64,000 nucleotides of DNA from Silurus meridionalis (taxonomy: Eukaryota; Chordata; Actinopteri; Siluriformes; Siluridae), in assembly GCF_014805685.1 (NCBI RefSeq), contig NC_060906.1, positions 6,334,460-6,398,459 of the forward strand. The letters are read 5' to 3'. Below are positions 54,893 through 64,000 of the stretch, piece by piece; positions within the stretch are counted from its first letter, which is position 1; each line of letters starts with the position of its first letter. The notes below the pieces were generated by a model. It had not been told where the DNA came from and ran no database searches. It saw only the letters and a list, made by a program, of their open reading frames with translations. Position numbers and translations under genes: made by a program.

Positions 54893-56212
54893 CAGATTGT
54901 TTAACAGGATTTTGGAAGGTGAGAGGATGCCTGAGGAATGGAGAAGAAGTGTGCTGGTACCGATCTGCAGTAACCTGCATTAACTACAGGGGAATTAAGT
55001 TGATCAGTCACACCATGAAGTTATGGGAAAGAGTAGTGGAAGCCAGGCTGAGAGAAGAGGTGACCATCTGTGAGCAACAGTATGGTTTCATGCCGAGGAA
55101 GGAGCACCACAGATGCCTTATTTTCTTTGAGGATGTTAATTGAGAAGTATAGAGAAGGACAGAAGGTATTGCATTGTGGATTTAGAGAAAGCGTACAACA
55201 GAGTGCCAAGAGGAGTTGTGGTATTGTATGAGGAAGTCAGGTGTGTCAGAGAAGTATGTGAGGGTGGTGCAGGACATGTATGAGGACAGTTTGATGGTAG
55301 TGAAGTGTGCAGTAGGTATGACAGACTGGTTCAGGGTGAAGGTTGGACCGCATCAAGGATCGGCCCTGAGCCCTTTCCTGTTTGCAGTGGTGATGGACAG
55401 GTTGACGGACAAGGTCAGACAGGAGCTTCCCTGGACTATGATGTTTGCGGATGATATTGTGATTTGTGGTGAGAGTAGGGAGCAGGTTAAGAAGAGCCTG
55501 GAGATATGCGCTGGAGAGAATGGGAATGAAAGTCAGTAGGAGTAAGACAGAGTACATGTGTGTGTATGAGAGGGAGGGCAGTGGAGTGATGCGGTTACAG
55601 GGAGAAGAGCTGGAGAAGGTGGAGGAGTTCAGGTACCTGGGGTCAACAGTGCAAAGTAATGGAGAGTGTGTTAGAGAAGTAAAGAAAAGAGTGCAGGCAG
55701 GGTGGAGTGGGTGGAGAAGAGTGACAGGAGTGATTTGTGATAGAAGGGTATCTGCAAGAATGAAAGGAAAGTTTATAGGACTGTGGTGAGACCTGCGATG
55801 TTGTATGAATTAGAGACAGTGGCATTGAGTAAAAGACAGGAGGTGGAGCTGGAGGTAGTAGAGCTGAAGATGTTAAGGTTTTCGTTGGAAGTGACGAGGA
55901 TAGACACGATTAGAAATGAGTTTATTAGAGGGACAGCGCATGTAGGATGTTTTGGTGACAAGGTGAGAGAGGCGAGATTGAGATGGTTGGGACATGTGCA
56001 GAGGAGGGACATGAATTATATTGGTAGAAGAATGCTGAGGATGGAGCCACCAGGAAGGAGGAAAAGAGGAAGGCCAAGGAGGAGGTTCATGGATGTGGTG
56101 AGGGAAGACATGCAGGTAGTTGGTGTGAGAGAGACATATGTAGAGTACAGGGTGGTATGGAGACGGATGATCCGCTGTGGCGACCCTTAATGGGAGCAGC
56201 CGAAAAAAGAAG
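54893..56212 (+). mobile_element. 5'-truncated RTE-type LINE
   Basis: It is flanked by the 12-bp word AATTCGTTACAC at 54881-54892 and 56213-56224, a perfect target-site duplication. Coding pieces: 54919-55143 ('NYRGIKLISHTMKLWERVVE', 'YGFMPRK'), 55216-55539 ('MVVKCAVGMTDWFRVKVGPH', catalytic 'MMFADDIVICG'), 55466-55789 and 55783-56190 ('RWLGHVQRRDMNYIGRRMLR', 'RGRPRRRFMDVVREDMQVVG'). It ends 'WRRMIRCGDP' and a short 'gccgaaaaaagaag' tail. The N-terminal endonuclease is missing and the frame is broken at least three times. Two frames at 55240-55800 on the other strand are only antisense. Confidence 0.85.
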
Positions 56213-56362
56213 AATTCGTTACACAATGAATAATCTGATGACTTCATCCTTAAGTCTCAACAAAAAAGTGATAGTAATTAAAATCTGTCTATCATGATAC
56301 AGAAACCATCATCTAGGAGCACGCAAAGTGTGTTCCACAACACACTCATTGTTCGTCTAATG

Positions 56363-56966
56363 CAGGGGTTTTCAACCGGTGGTCCGCATGCATGTGGTCC
56401 GAGACAGCCTACATAATTTCACTATTAAAATCACTTTTTTCCCCCCATAATTTATTTTTCCAAACATTTCCAGAACATATGAATTTAATTAAAATATTCA
56501 AACTGAGACACAGGATAAACTGAGTGTTTGGCAGTATGTTTTAGTGAACAATACAATTCTTTTAAAAAAATGGCACTTTGCATCTACAAACTTAAATTAT
56601 GTGGAACAGCACTATTGGGTTTTCTCCATTTATGTCATTCAATACAGTGTGCTAATAATAAGTTCTGGATAAGTTGCCAGACAGAATTTCCAGAGCTTAC
56701 AGTAAAAGCATTGAGGTGTCTTTTACCCTTCCAACTACATACCTTTGTGAGTGTTTTTTCCACACTGGTATATCTAAACAACAAGAACAGGGCAAGGCTA
56801 GAACCAAAGAATGATATGAGGCTGTCACTATGTACCACTATATCACCACGAATAGACAGACTGTGTGGAAGTCACCCCCACCACACACACACACAAAATA
56901 GTGGGCCGTGGATTACTTGTTAGTCAGAATGGTGGTCCCTGGCACAGAACCAGTTGAAAACCCCTG
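56363..56966 (+). mobile_element. hAT-type element with 8-bp target duplication
   Basis: Terminal inverted repeats begin CAGGGGTTTTCAACCGGT and end in the reverse of CAGGGGTTTTCAACTGGT (one mismatch). The 8-bp word GTCTAATG flanks both ends (56355-56362 and 56967-56974). 56635-56860 keeps a transposase C-terminal dimerisation stretch ('PELTVKALRCLLPFQLHTFV' and 'NNKNRARLEPKNDMRLSL'), so this is an internally deleted copy of an autonomous element. It is 604 bp and cannot encode a transposase. Confidence 0.9.
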
Positions 56967-56974
56967 GTCTAATG

Positions 56975-57560
56975 AGCAAGAGTTGGTGAGTGAAAAATCT
57001 AGCTCCGCTAAAGACCTCAAATGTGACTATGCACCCGTTGATCACGATAGCACCACACTCAAAAAGGATACAGTCCAGCATTTTATGAAGACACCAACAG
57101 AGTCTTCTGATTAACAGTCAGGGAATGGCAATGTGTCAAAACTTGAAACTCCCCAAAACATTTTTTCCACCAACAGATATTGTGTGTGCAAGAAACCACA
57201 ATCTAAAATTGCCCATCAACTTAAAACCCATTAAGACACTGAGAAAGAAATTGCTGATGCATTCTTGCTCCCTAAATACTCCCAGAACAGAGAAAGGTTA
57301 CTTGAGCAGCTACGAAACAAAGGCAATTATGAACTTAATCAAGAGGTTATGGAAAGTAAAAGTGGACCACTGAAAGTTAGAAGGAGGCAAGGAACATTGA
57401 ATAATAAACTAAGTGCCAAAACATAGGTGCACTGTGTTTACTGTAAAGGCCTGTTTGCAGAGTCAACAGTTTCCCTACCAATATCTGAAGTGTTGAAGGT
57501 CTTGGGAAATATGAAAAATGATGACGTTTCATCTGTAGTTTGAAATTATTTCTCATACTT
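56975..57560 (+). pseudogene. zinc-finger-like protein remnant, unassigned
   Basis: Joining frames across three stops gives a basic, Lys/Arg-rich stretch. It has a C-x-C...H-x4-H-like cluster ('YCVCKKPQSKIAHQLKTH'), then 'LRNKGNYELNQEVMESKSGP' and 'LKVRRRQGT', and a second pair 'HCVYCKGLF' (C-x2-C). Paired cysteine/histidine knuckles around an 'LRNKGNY' block look like a fish family I have seen annotated as uncharacterised, but I cannot name it. It is decayed, and the hAT element inserted just upstream. No function is proposed. Confidence 0.35.
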
Positions 57561-57764
57561 CAGTTGAATTAGTGTCTTTACAACAACAAGCATGGAGGCG
57601 ATCCAACGAAATCAGAATACATCAGACAAAAGGTCTTGAAAAAGGAGAACCAGAAGGTAACAGCCATGAGGGATCTCTGGGATGAGAGACGACCCACCAC
57701 ACCACAGTCAACAATCCTGAGTGAACGTGTGAGATGGTCATATTTTCTAAATCTAGTGAGGAGA
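57561..57764. other. unassigned
   Basis: No recognisable coding or repeat signal. It may be the end of the zinc-finger-like remnant. Confidence 0.3.
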
Positions 57765-58180
57765 CCCAGACAGTTAATCGTTACAGTAGTCTAATCTAGA
57801 TGTAACAAAAGCATGTACTGCATCCTGTAATGACATCATATTTCAAATTTTAGCAATAATTCTAAGGTGAAAGAAGGAGATCCTGGTAATATTATTTTAT
57901 GTGAGCCTTAAAAGAAAGACTCTGGTCAAAAATCACACCAAGGTCTTTAACTGCTGTACACGCTGAAACAGAAACACCATCCAGAGATGCTACGTAATCG
58001 GAAAGTTTACTTCTAGCTGCATGTGGTCCTAGTAAAAGTACTTCTGTCTTATCTGAGTTGAGCAGAAGGAAGTTATTAAGCATCCACTGTCTAATGTCCT
58101 TTACACACTCCTCAACATTGTTAAGCTGATCTCTCTCATCTGGCTTTGCTGAAATATACAGATGTGTATTTAGAAGTATT
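57765..58180 (-). pseudogene. LINE reverse transcriptase fragment (L2/Rex1-type)
   Basis: On the minus strand 57892-58083 encodes 'MLNNFLLLNSDKTEVLLLGP' and 'VKDLGVIFDQSLSFKAHIK', the segment that follows the catalytic motif in L2/Rex1 polymerases. Degenerate pieces lie on either side ('LNNVEECVKDIRQWM' upstream). It is truncated at both ends. Confidence 0.75.
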
Positions 58181-58399
58181 TAGGTAAAAAAACAGTGCTG
58201 ATTGAAGAATTTATTAATTTTTGAACAGGTTCAATTTCTTCTGGAATTAACTGTTTGAAAAAACAGAAGTGATCTAGAATGCAACGTCATTCTCTAGAAT
58301 AGGAATAAAACTTTATAATTGATTGTTATAATATGAGGTAATTTATAAAATAGTTTGGATCTTTTGACTGTGTTCAACGTCGTGTGACTGATCTGTACT
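58181..58399. other. unassigned
   Basis: AT-rich sequence between two LINE pieces, with nothing recognised. Confidence 0.3.
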
Positions 58400-58815
58400 C
58401 AACACACATCATACACTTCGCACACCTATGACTCAGTAGCACTCACACTAATCATTCAGCAAAATGTTTACATGCCGTTGTTTACACATCTTCCCGGATT
58501 GCTGATATTTGTTTAATTGCACAATATTCTGTTTTTTTTTTCTGTTTCTGTGCACCTTATTCTGTTACGACAGGTTTACTGGCGGAGTTTTGTGTGTTTT
58601 GTGTATTGTCTTACACTGTTTGCACCAGTTGCACACATGCACTTCATGTGGCAAGAATCTTTCTACTAGTTCTTGGCCCTGTGTTTTTCCATTTCTGTGA
58701 CTGTTTTATGTTGTTTTATTTAGCACCTGGGTTCTGGAGGAATGTTGTTTCATTTCACTGTGTACTGCATCAGCTATATATGGTTGAAATTACAACAAAA
58801 AGCTTCTTGACTTGA
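58400..58815 (+). mobile_element. LINE 3' UTR/tail fragment
   Basis: The end 'catttcactgtgtactgcat', then 'atggttgaaattacaac' and 'aagcttcttgacttgact', is a common fish LINE 3' terminus. No coding part is attached. The next LINE begins immediately after it. Confidence 0.6.
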
Positions 58816-59247
58816 CTCTTGAAATCCCTCAAGTTAGCAGTTATTAAGCCCCTCATTAAGAAACCAAATTTGGATCCAAACACGCTATCGAATTACAGAC
58901 CCAATTCAAATCTCCCATTTATGTCTGAGATTTTAGAAAAGATTGTCTCTGCCCAGTTATGTTCCCATTTACAAGAGAACAATATCTTTTGAAGAGTTTC
59001 AGTCAGGATTCAGGCCCCGTCATAGCACATAAACTGCTCAAGTCAAAATCACTAATGACCTGTTTTTAGCTTCAGACCAAGGCTTCATCTCGCTGTTAGT
59101 TTTACTAGATCTTAGTGCTGCTTTCGACACTATAGATCATGATCTCCTCCTAGATCGCTTACAAAATTATATCGGCATTCAGGGACAGGCATTAATCTGG
59201 TTTAAAATCTTACCTGTCCTATCGTTACCATTTTGTAGACTTTAATT

Positions 59248-59321
<74 letters not shown>

Positions 59322-60395
59322 AAATATATATAAACCAGGCGATACAGCTCAATTAGCTCGCATAACTAAGTGTGTTAAAGAACAACAACAACAACAAAAA
59401 AAACGTACACAGAAGGCTCCAGCATTTCAACCTGCATTTAGACAGATGCTCTGTAACCACTAGTTCAACAGTAAAAGACCTGGGAGTTATTTTAGACAGC
59501 TTGTCTTAAATCATAATGAACCATGTTACAAAAACAGCCTTCTTTCACCTTAGAAATATTTCTAAGCTAAGAAACATCTATATCTCATGCAGAGAAGCTC
59601 TGTGTTTATGACCTCCAGAATAGACTACTGTAATGCATTACTAGGTGGATGTCCTGCATCATAAATAAACAAGCTTCAGTAAGTTTAGAATGCAGCAGCC
59701 AGAGATCTCACAAGGTCAAGAAAATATGATCACATAACTCCAATCTTATCGTCCCTACACTGGCTTCCTGTTAAGTTTCGAATCGACTACAAACTACTGC
59801 TTCTTACTTATAAAACATTAAATGTTTTAGTTCCAATGTATCTCTCCATTCTTCCAACATGCTACAATCCTTCATGCTCCTTTAGATCTTAAAACTCTGG
59901 ACTTCTAGTTGTTCCTAGAATAGCAAAGTCCACTAAAGGTGGTAGAGCATTTTCACATTTAGCTCCTAAACTTTGGAAGTGTCTTCCTGACGGTGTTCGG
60001 GGCTCAGACACACTCCCAGTTTAAGTGTAGATTAAAAACAAAACTTTTTAGCAAAGCCTACACATAACACACATCACATCATAACCTTGTGCTCCAGAAC
60101 ATCTGATCACATCACATTATCAACTTGTGCTGTTAATATCATGAACAGCAGCTACGCTAATTCCTCTCCACTGATTTTCTTTCTCTCCCTATCCTGAGGC
60201 TTGGCCAGCTCCAGTCTCGTCCCACCTCATGAAGATTATGGACCTTTAAAGAAGTAGATGCGGAACTTGTAAACTTTCCGTGCCACCCAGAGACATATCA
60301 GTGCCAGCTGGATCCCACTTCATGTGTGGAGTTTTGACATTGGACCTCCTGGAGTGTTTAAAGGCTCTGGCTTGGAGAAGCTGATGTTGGATCTG
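58816..60395 (+). mobile_element. L2/Rex1-type LINE with reverse transcriptase remnant
   Basis: Plus-strand polymerase pieces in order: 'LKLAVIKPLIKKPNLDPNTL', 'SNYRPNSNLPFMSEILEKIV' (about 58825-58965), 'FQSGFRPRH', 'LLVLLDLSAAFDTIDHDLLL' (motif A, about 59090-59155) and, after an AT microsatellite (59248-59318) and frame losses, 'STVKDLGVILDS'. The C-terminal 'PKLWKCLPDGVRGSDTL' lies near 59975. The 3' region (60080-60395) is the same as 800-1130. Many stops and frameshifts; no working protein. Confidence 0.75.
59248..59318. repeat. AT microsatellite
   Basis: About 35 AT units inside the L2/Rex1-type LINE at 58816-60395. Confidence 0.95.
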
Positions 60396-60762
60396 TTCAT
60401 TTATTTGTCAAAGAGAGGGAGGCTGATCTCTGGATATGTAGTTTTAAACGTTTCCTTTTTGCACAGAAAGCATGGTAGCCATATGCAGAGATATAATGCC
60501 CTAACAGCACCAAGGAGTAGGGAAACAGAAAGAAGGCTCCTTCAACCTCCAGACAGCTTAAGCTTGGAGAAACTAAGATATTAACAAAGTTGATCATGCA
60601 CCGTTGAAATTTGTGATGCATAGTCTCCAACCGTTAAGTGTGGTAGAACAGCAATCATTTTAAATGTTTTTGTATGATCTTCAGCCTAACACCACGCTCA
60701 TGTTGAGGACCACTTTGTGACATACAATGGATGAGGCGGCACTTAAGATGAAGACTAATATA

Positions 60763-62059
60763 CAGTGGAACCCGGTTATGTCGATGTCCTAGGGGCTCGC
60801 CAAAAAGCATCGAGGTAACCGATGATCGAGATAAACAAAAACAAAATGGCGGCAGTATATTAACGTGCTTGAAATTTCTTTATGTACATGATGTGCGTTA
60901 ATAAATGAGAATGTGCATGCACGTGTTTTTAGAGGTTTTTTACACAACAGCGTTGCTGCGATTTGTTTGATGAAGGCATGCTATAAAAATGTACATACGT
61001 TTGTTAACAACAAAAGGCATAAGTGCACCTACTAACAGCAGAGATTTACCAGTATACAATACAAACCACCGTCCATTCTCCATACAAACCTTTATTATAT
61101 TCTCCAACATTATAAACTCACAGATCGCTCAAAAAAAAAAAAAAAACAGCGGCTGCACAGTGCCGTCTCACATTTAGTCCACATGTGGAAAAAAAAGAAA
61201 AATAAACAGTAACTAAGTTTCTGAAAACTTATGACCATCAGGCTGAAGTAATCCACACAAACACACAAAGCAAAGTGTCCGAAAAAACTTACGTCCGCGA
61301 TGCCGAGGGGGAGATAAGCCGAGAGAGAGAGAGAGAGAGAGAGAGAAAAGCCGGAAAAAAAAACCCGGAAGATCCAAAACCGAACCCGAAACCAAAAACG
61401 AGGGACAGAAAAGTCTCAAACGTGAACCGCCGAAGGGGGCGTGGCAGGTGCTTTCTCGGCCGCTTTCTCTGAAGCTCCCGGCTTCAACTCCTTACCGAGA
61501 GAGCCGTCCTTACCCTGCTCGCCCGCGCGCTCGGTAAGGAGCACGACTCTCTCGGTAAGGAGCACGGCTCTCGGTAAGGAGCACGGCTCTCGGTAAGGAG
61601 CACGGCTCTCGGTAAGGAGCACGACTCTCTCGGTAAGGAGCACGACTCTCTCGGTAAGGAGCACGGCTCTCGGTAAGGAGCACGGCTCTCTCGGTAAGGA
61701 GCGACGCTCGGTAAGGAGTTGAAGCTCCCGTTCATCGCATAACATTTAACAAAAAAATGCATATGTGCACTTACTAACAGCAGAGATTCACCAGTATACA
61801 ATACAAACACCTGTAGTATCTGTAAGGTTTGATTTTTCCGCCACTTTCGCGAGTTCTTCTGCGGCTGCACAGCGCCGATCCACATAACTGACGTTAAAAT
61901 CTCTAATTTTTCCCCCCTTGTGCTCGAGATATTAGGGTTCGGCGACATAACCGATAAAAAAATGCTTAAAAAGAACGAGAATTTGGCGGTTCCACTTCAA
62001 AAACGTCAACTTAATAGGGTTGTCGAGTTAACCGAGGCCGAGATAACCGGGTTCCACTG
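60763..62059. mobile_element. non-autonomous Tigger/pogo-like element, copy 2
   Basis: 1,297 bp between TA dinucleotides (60761-60762 and 62060-62061). The inverted repeats are CAGTGGAACCCGGTTATGTC and its reverse-complement form, with a 'gataaccgggttccactg' end. It is in opposite orientation to copy 1 at 24546-25834. It carries a GA microsatellite (61324-61347) and a 19-20 bp minisatellite (61490-61730). No transposase. Confidence 0.85.
61490..61730. repeat. 19-20 bp CTCGGTAAGGAGCACG minisatellite
   Basis: About a dozen tandem copies of 'ctcggtaaggagcacggctc' / '...gactct', with small length differences. On the minus strand it reads as a repetitive 'LTERVVLLTERVV' frame (61416-61745), but this is only a consequence of the repeat period and not a gene. 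Copy 1 of the Tigger-like element lacks this array. Confidence 0.85.
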
Positions 62060-63411
62060 TAAAAGAAAAGAAAAACAAAAAGTCAGGGATCAATTTCATA
62101 GCAGTGACCAAAGATTGTTGGAGGTCAAGGAGAAGAGGTTAAATCTGCATCACTGGGCACTGGGTTGATCCTTACAGTCTGGAAAGGTTCTCAGTACACC
62201 AGCATGCAGGCTGTACACAAAACCCACACACTTGACATTCTGAATTTGTCGTATAGAACAATGTTTGAAAGACTACAGACAGTTTTTTTTAAAGTCATTT
62301 TGTGTATACGGAGAACAAGACCAGAACAAAAACTCTTCTTTAAATGACCCTGAAGATGAGAAATGGTGAGGACTTTGTAGAGGTCACAGATGAACATGCT
62401 GTAAGCAGCAACAGCCGTTGAAAAATGTTTAAGTGCTGAGAGAAGGTGTAGACCAGCTGTCAGATATTCTTACTGAAACATCTCTCTAAGCAGTGCTGCT
62501 GTTCCACTGTGCTTCATGGCCAAAAGTCCTGTTTCTTTCCTTAATGAGATACCATGACATTCTGCATGTACGGTTGGTCACTGAACTCCTAATATTCATA
62601 GGAACCATAGTTTTTCCTCAAATCACACATTATAGCCTTCTGTATTTTCATTTATATTCAGATGATCATAAGTGCAATTTAATGCTTAACTTTCATATGC
62701 CACAGAGATTAATAATTTTGCCTCACATTTCCCACACCTTCATTTCACCTCAATGTTCTTTCCCACCATTGGTGAGTGAACATGCTCTATTTTAGTGTTT
62801 CCTTTATCCTGCTTTCTCCCTTGCATTTCTCATAACTTTAACTGGTGTCCCTTTTGATTTAATTGGTGCTGATGTGTACCTTTAGCACAGTTCTTAAAAC
62901 TTATGATAACCTCATATCATGGCCTGTTTTCTTTAAAGCTGTTTCCATACTCATGCTTTGTCTTATGTGTGCTCTCAGATGACATTTCATGAGCATAGGC
63001 TTTGTGAGTCCTTTTAAATTCTACCACCAAATTGCATGCAGGTGAAATCAATCAGGAACTGGGTGACTGTGAACATGGAACTGTAGCTGAGGTCTGGGGA
63101 ATGTAGTCCATGGCAGCCATGTTTGTAGGGGGCAATGACTCCTGGGAATTGCGGTTTGTGGTTTCCTGTGTCATGACATTCTTATTGTAGCTTGTGGGTG
63201 GCAATCGTACTTTTAACGGAAAGCAATTCTGGTGCAAATTACAAAGCTTTTATTCAATGTACATTAAAAAAAAGTAAAATTACTGTGTGTGTGTGTGTGA
63301 GGGAATTCTGATCATCATCAGAATAATGTTTTGATATTAATCCTCTTTGAAGCACTTCTACTGAAATATATGATCCTGAACAGTAGGAACCATGAATCCA
63401 CAGAATAATTT

Positions 63412-63560
63412 ATAGCATTTACATTTACATTTGCGGCATTTAGCAGACGCCCATATCGAGAGCAACGTACAAAAGTACTTTGAGTCTCTAGCAATAAATA
63501 AATCTACACTGGTACGCCAGAGTACAAACTTAATATAAATATAACTCTTGAATTATACAA
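63412..63560. mobile_element. short interspersed teleost repeat
   Basis: 'catttacatttacatttgcg', then 'catttagcagacgcccatat' and 'gagcaacgtacaaaagt', matches a sequence common in fish genomes. I cannot separate a SINE from a MITE by eye. Confidence 0.5.
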
Positions 63561-63589
63561 AGCAAACTTGGAAAGTGCAAATTTAACCA

Positions 63590-64000
63590 CACACCTACCC
63601 CTGTTACCCTAACTTATAGCCCTTCCCCACCCTATCCATGTAGGTGTTACGACCCAACCCCACCCCCTAAACCTGTAACCCTTATTTATGACCGTGTGCC
63701 CTAACCATGTAACCCGAACTTATAGCACTATTTCTAACCAAGTAACCCTAATTTATAACCCTACCCCTAACCCTGTAACCCTAAATTATGACCCTACCCT
63801 GACCCTGTAACCCTAATTTATAATTCTGCCCCTATCCCTATAGCCCTAACTCAAAACCCTACCCCTATAATCATAATTTAAAACCCTACCCCTAAGTCTG
63901 TAACCCTAATTTATAATTCTGCCCCTATCCCTATAGCCCTAACTCAAAACCCTACCCCTATAATCATAATTTAAAACCCTACCCTCTATCCCTGTAACCA
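63590..64000. repeat. telomere-like minisatellite, C-rich orientation
   Basis: Tandem repeats of 'CCCTAATTTATAACCCTACC' type, the reverse complement of the array at 4619-5845. A longer unit of about 134 bp repeats at 63802-63935 and again after it. It runs off the window end. Confidence 0.85.

Larger units (their letters stand above)
60395..63407 (+). repeat. third copy of the palindrome unit
   Basis: It follows the left arm (1520-3075) in the same orientation, and the right arm in reverse. Shared blocks include 'tttatttgtcaaagagaggg', 'catggtagccatatgcagag' and the segment at 62830-63060 that equals 2500-2740. The Tigger-like element at 60763-62059 interrupts it. Unlike the left arm it keeps the block ending '60760' that the left arm lost. 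Its match ends at about 63407 (after 'gaatccacagaata'), then a short interspersed element and the C-rich satellite follow. Confidence 0.8.

Noticed and set aside
61416..61745. 109-codon minus-strand frame of repeated 'LTERVVLLTE' units as a repeat protein
   Set aside because: It is an effect of the 19-20 bp minisatellite; small changes in unit length shift its frame and there is no flanking conservation.
1..64000. tRNA, rRNA or microRNA genes
   Set aside because: I found no clover-leaf with correct A/B boxes and no rRNA blocks; without a covariance search I do not claim any.

Overview
This window looks like a gene-poor, transposon-saturated stretch of a teleost fish nuclear genome. I found no intact host gene. 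The element mix points to a teleost: Tc1 elements with TA duplications, an L2-type LINE with a 'gatttgattt' tail, an RTE LINE, a BEL/Pao element, a DIRS element, piggyBac, an OTU-carrying Helentron, and the short LINE 3' tails common in fish genomes. Coding regions carry many one-base frameshifts, so most entries are remnants.

Layout. 1-9.0 kb is a large imperfect palindrome. Its arms (about 838-3770 and 5885-9017) flank a G-rich, telomere-like minisatellite (4.62-5.85 kb). A third copy of the arm lies at 60.4-63.4 kb, followed by the same minisatellite in C-rich orientation (63.59 kb to the window end), so the satellite belongs to the repeat unit. 9.0-11.3 kb is a nest of LINEs, with an R2/Hero-like element in a Tx1-like LINE next to an L2 5' end. 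12.0-16.0 kb is a piggyBac gene, apparently with introns, split by a solo LTR. 16.5-16.9 kb holds an ERCC6L-like helicase pseudogene fragment and 16.9-17.8 kb a second LTR of that family. 18.2-26.4 kb is a minus-strand endogenous retrovirus with two LTRs, a tRNA-Trp-type primer site, gag, protease and env remnants, and most of pol deleted.

26.9-33.9 kb is the most unusual coding region: a Helentron-type rolling-circle transposon with two OTU protease-like domains, an HUH/Tyr Rep domain, a Pif1-like helicase and an endonuclease. A solo LTR with a 4-bp duplication is inserted in the active-site motif of the second OTU. 35.2-36.3 kb has a LINE tail and a Tc1 remnant, and 36.3-38.4 kb is a rearranged DIRS element. 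From 38.8 to 46.3 kb lies a dispersed, intron-containing Ty3-type integrase gene remnant, broken up by two Tc1 elements, a LINE tail and a nearly full-length L2-type LINE.

46.3-54.9 kb is a solo LTR hosting three insertions at or within its borders: a complete BEL/Pao element (450-bp LTRs that read as identical, 5-bp duplications), a small solo LTR, and an RTE LINE at its edge (12-bp duplication). After this come a hAT element (8-bp duplication), a broken zinc-finger-like gene, LINE fragments, and the third palindrome-unit copy with a Tigger-like element and a 19-20 bp minisatellite.

The useful story here is the order of insertion. Target-site duplications, empty-site reconstruction and nesting date many of the elements relative to one another.
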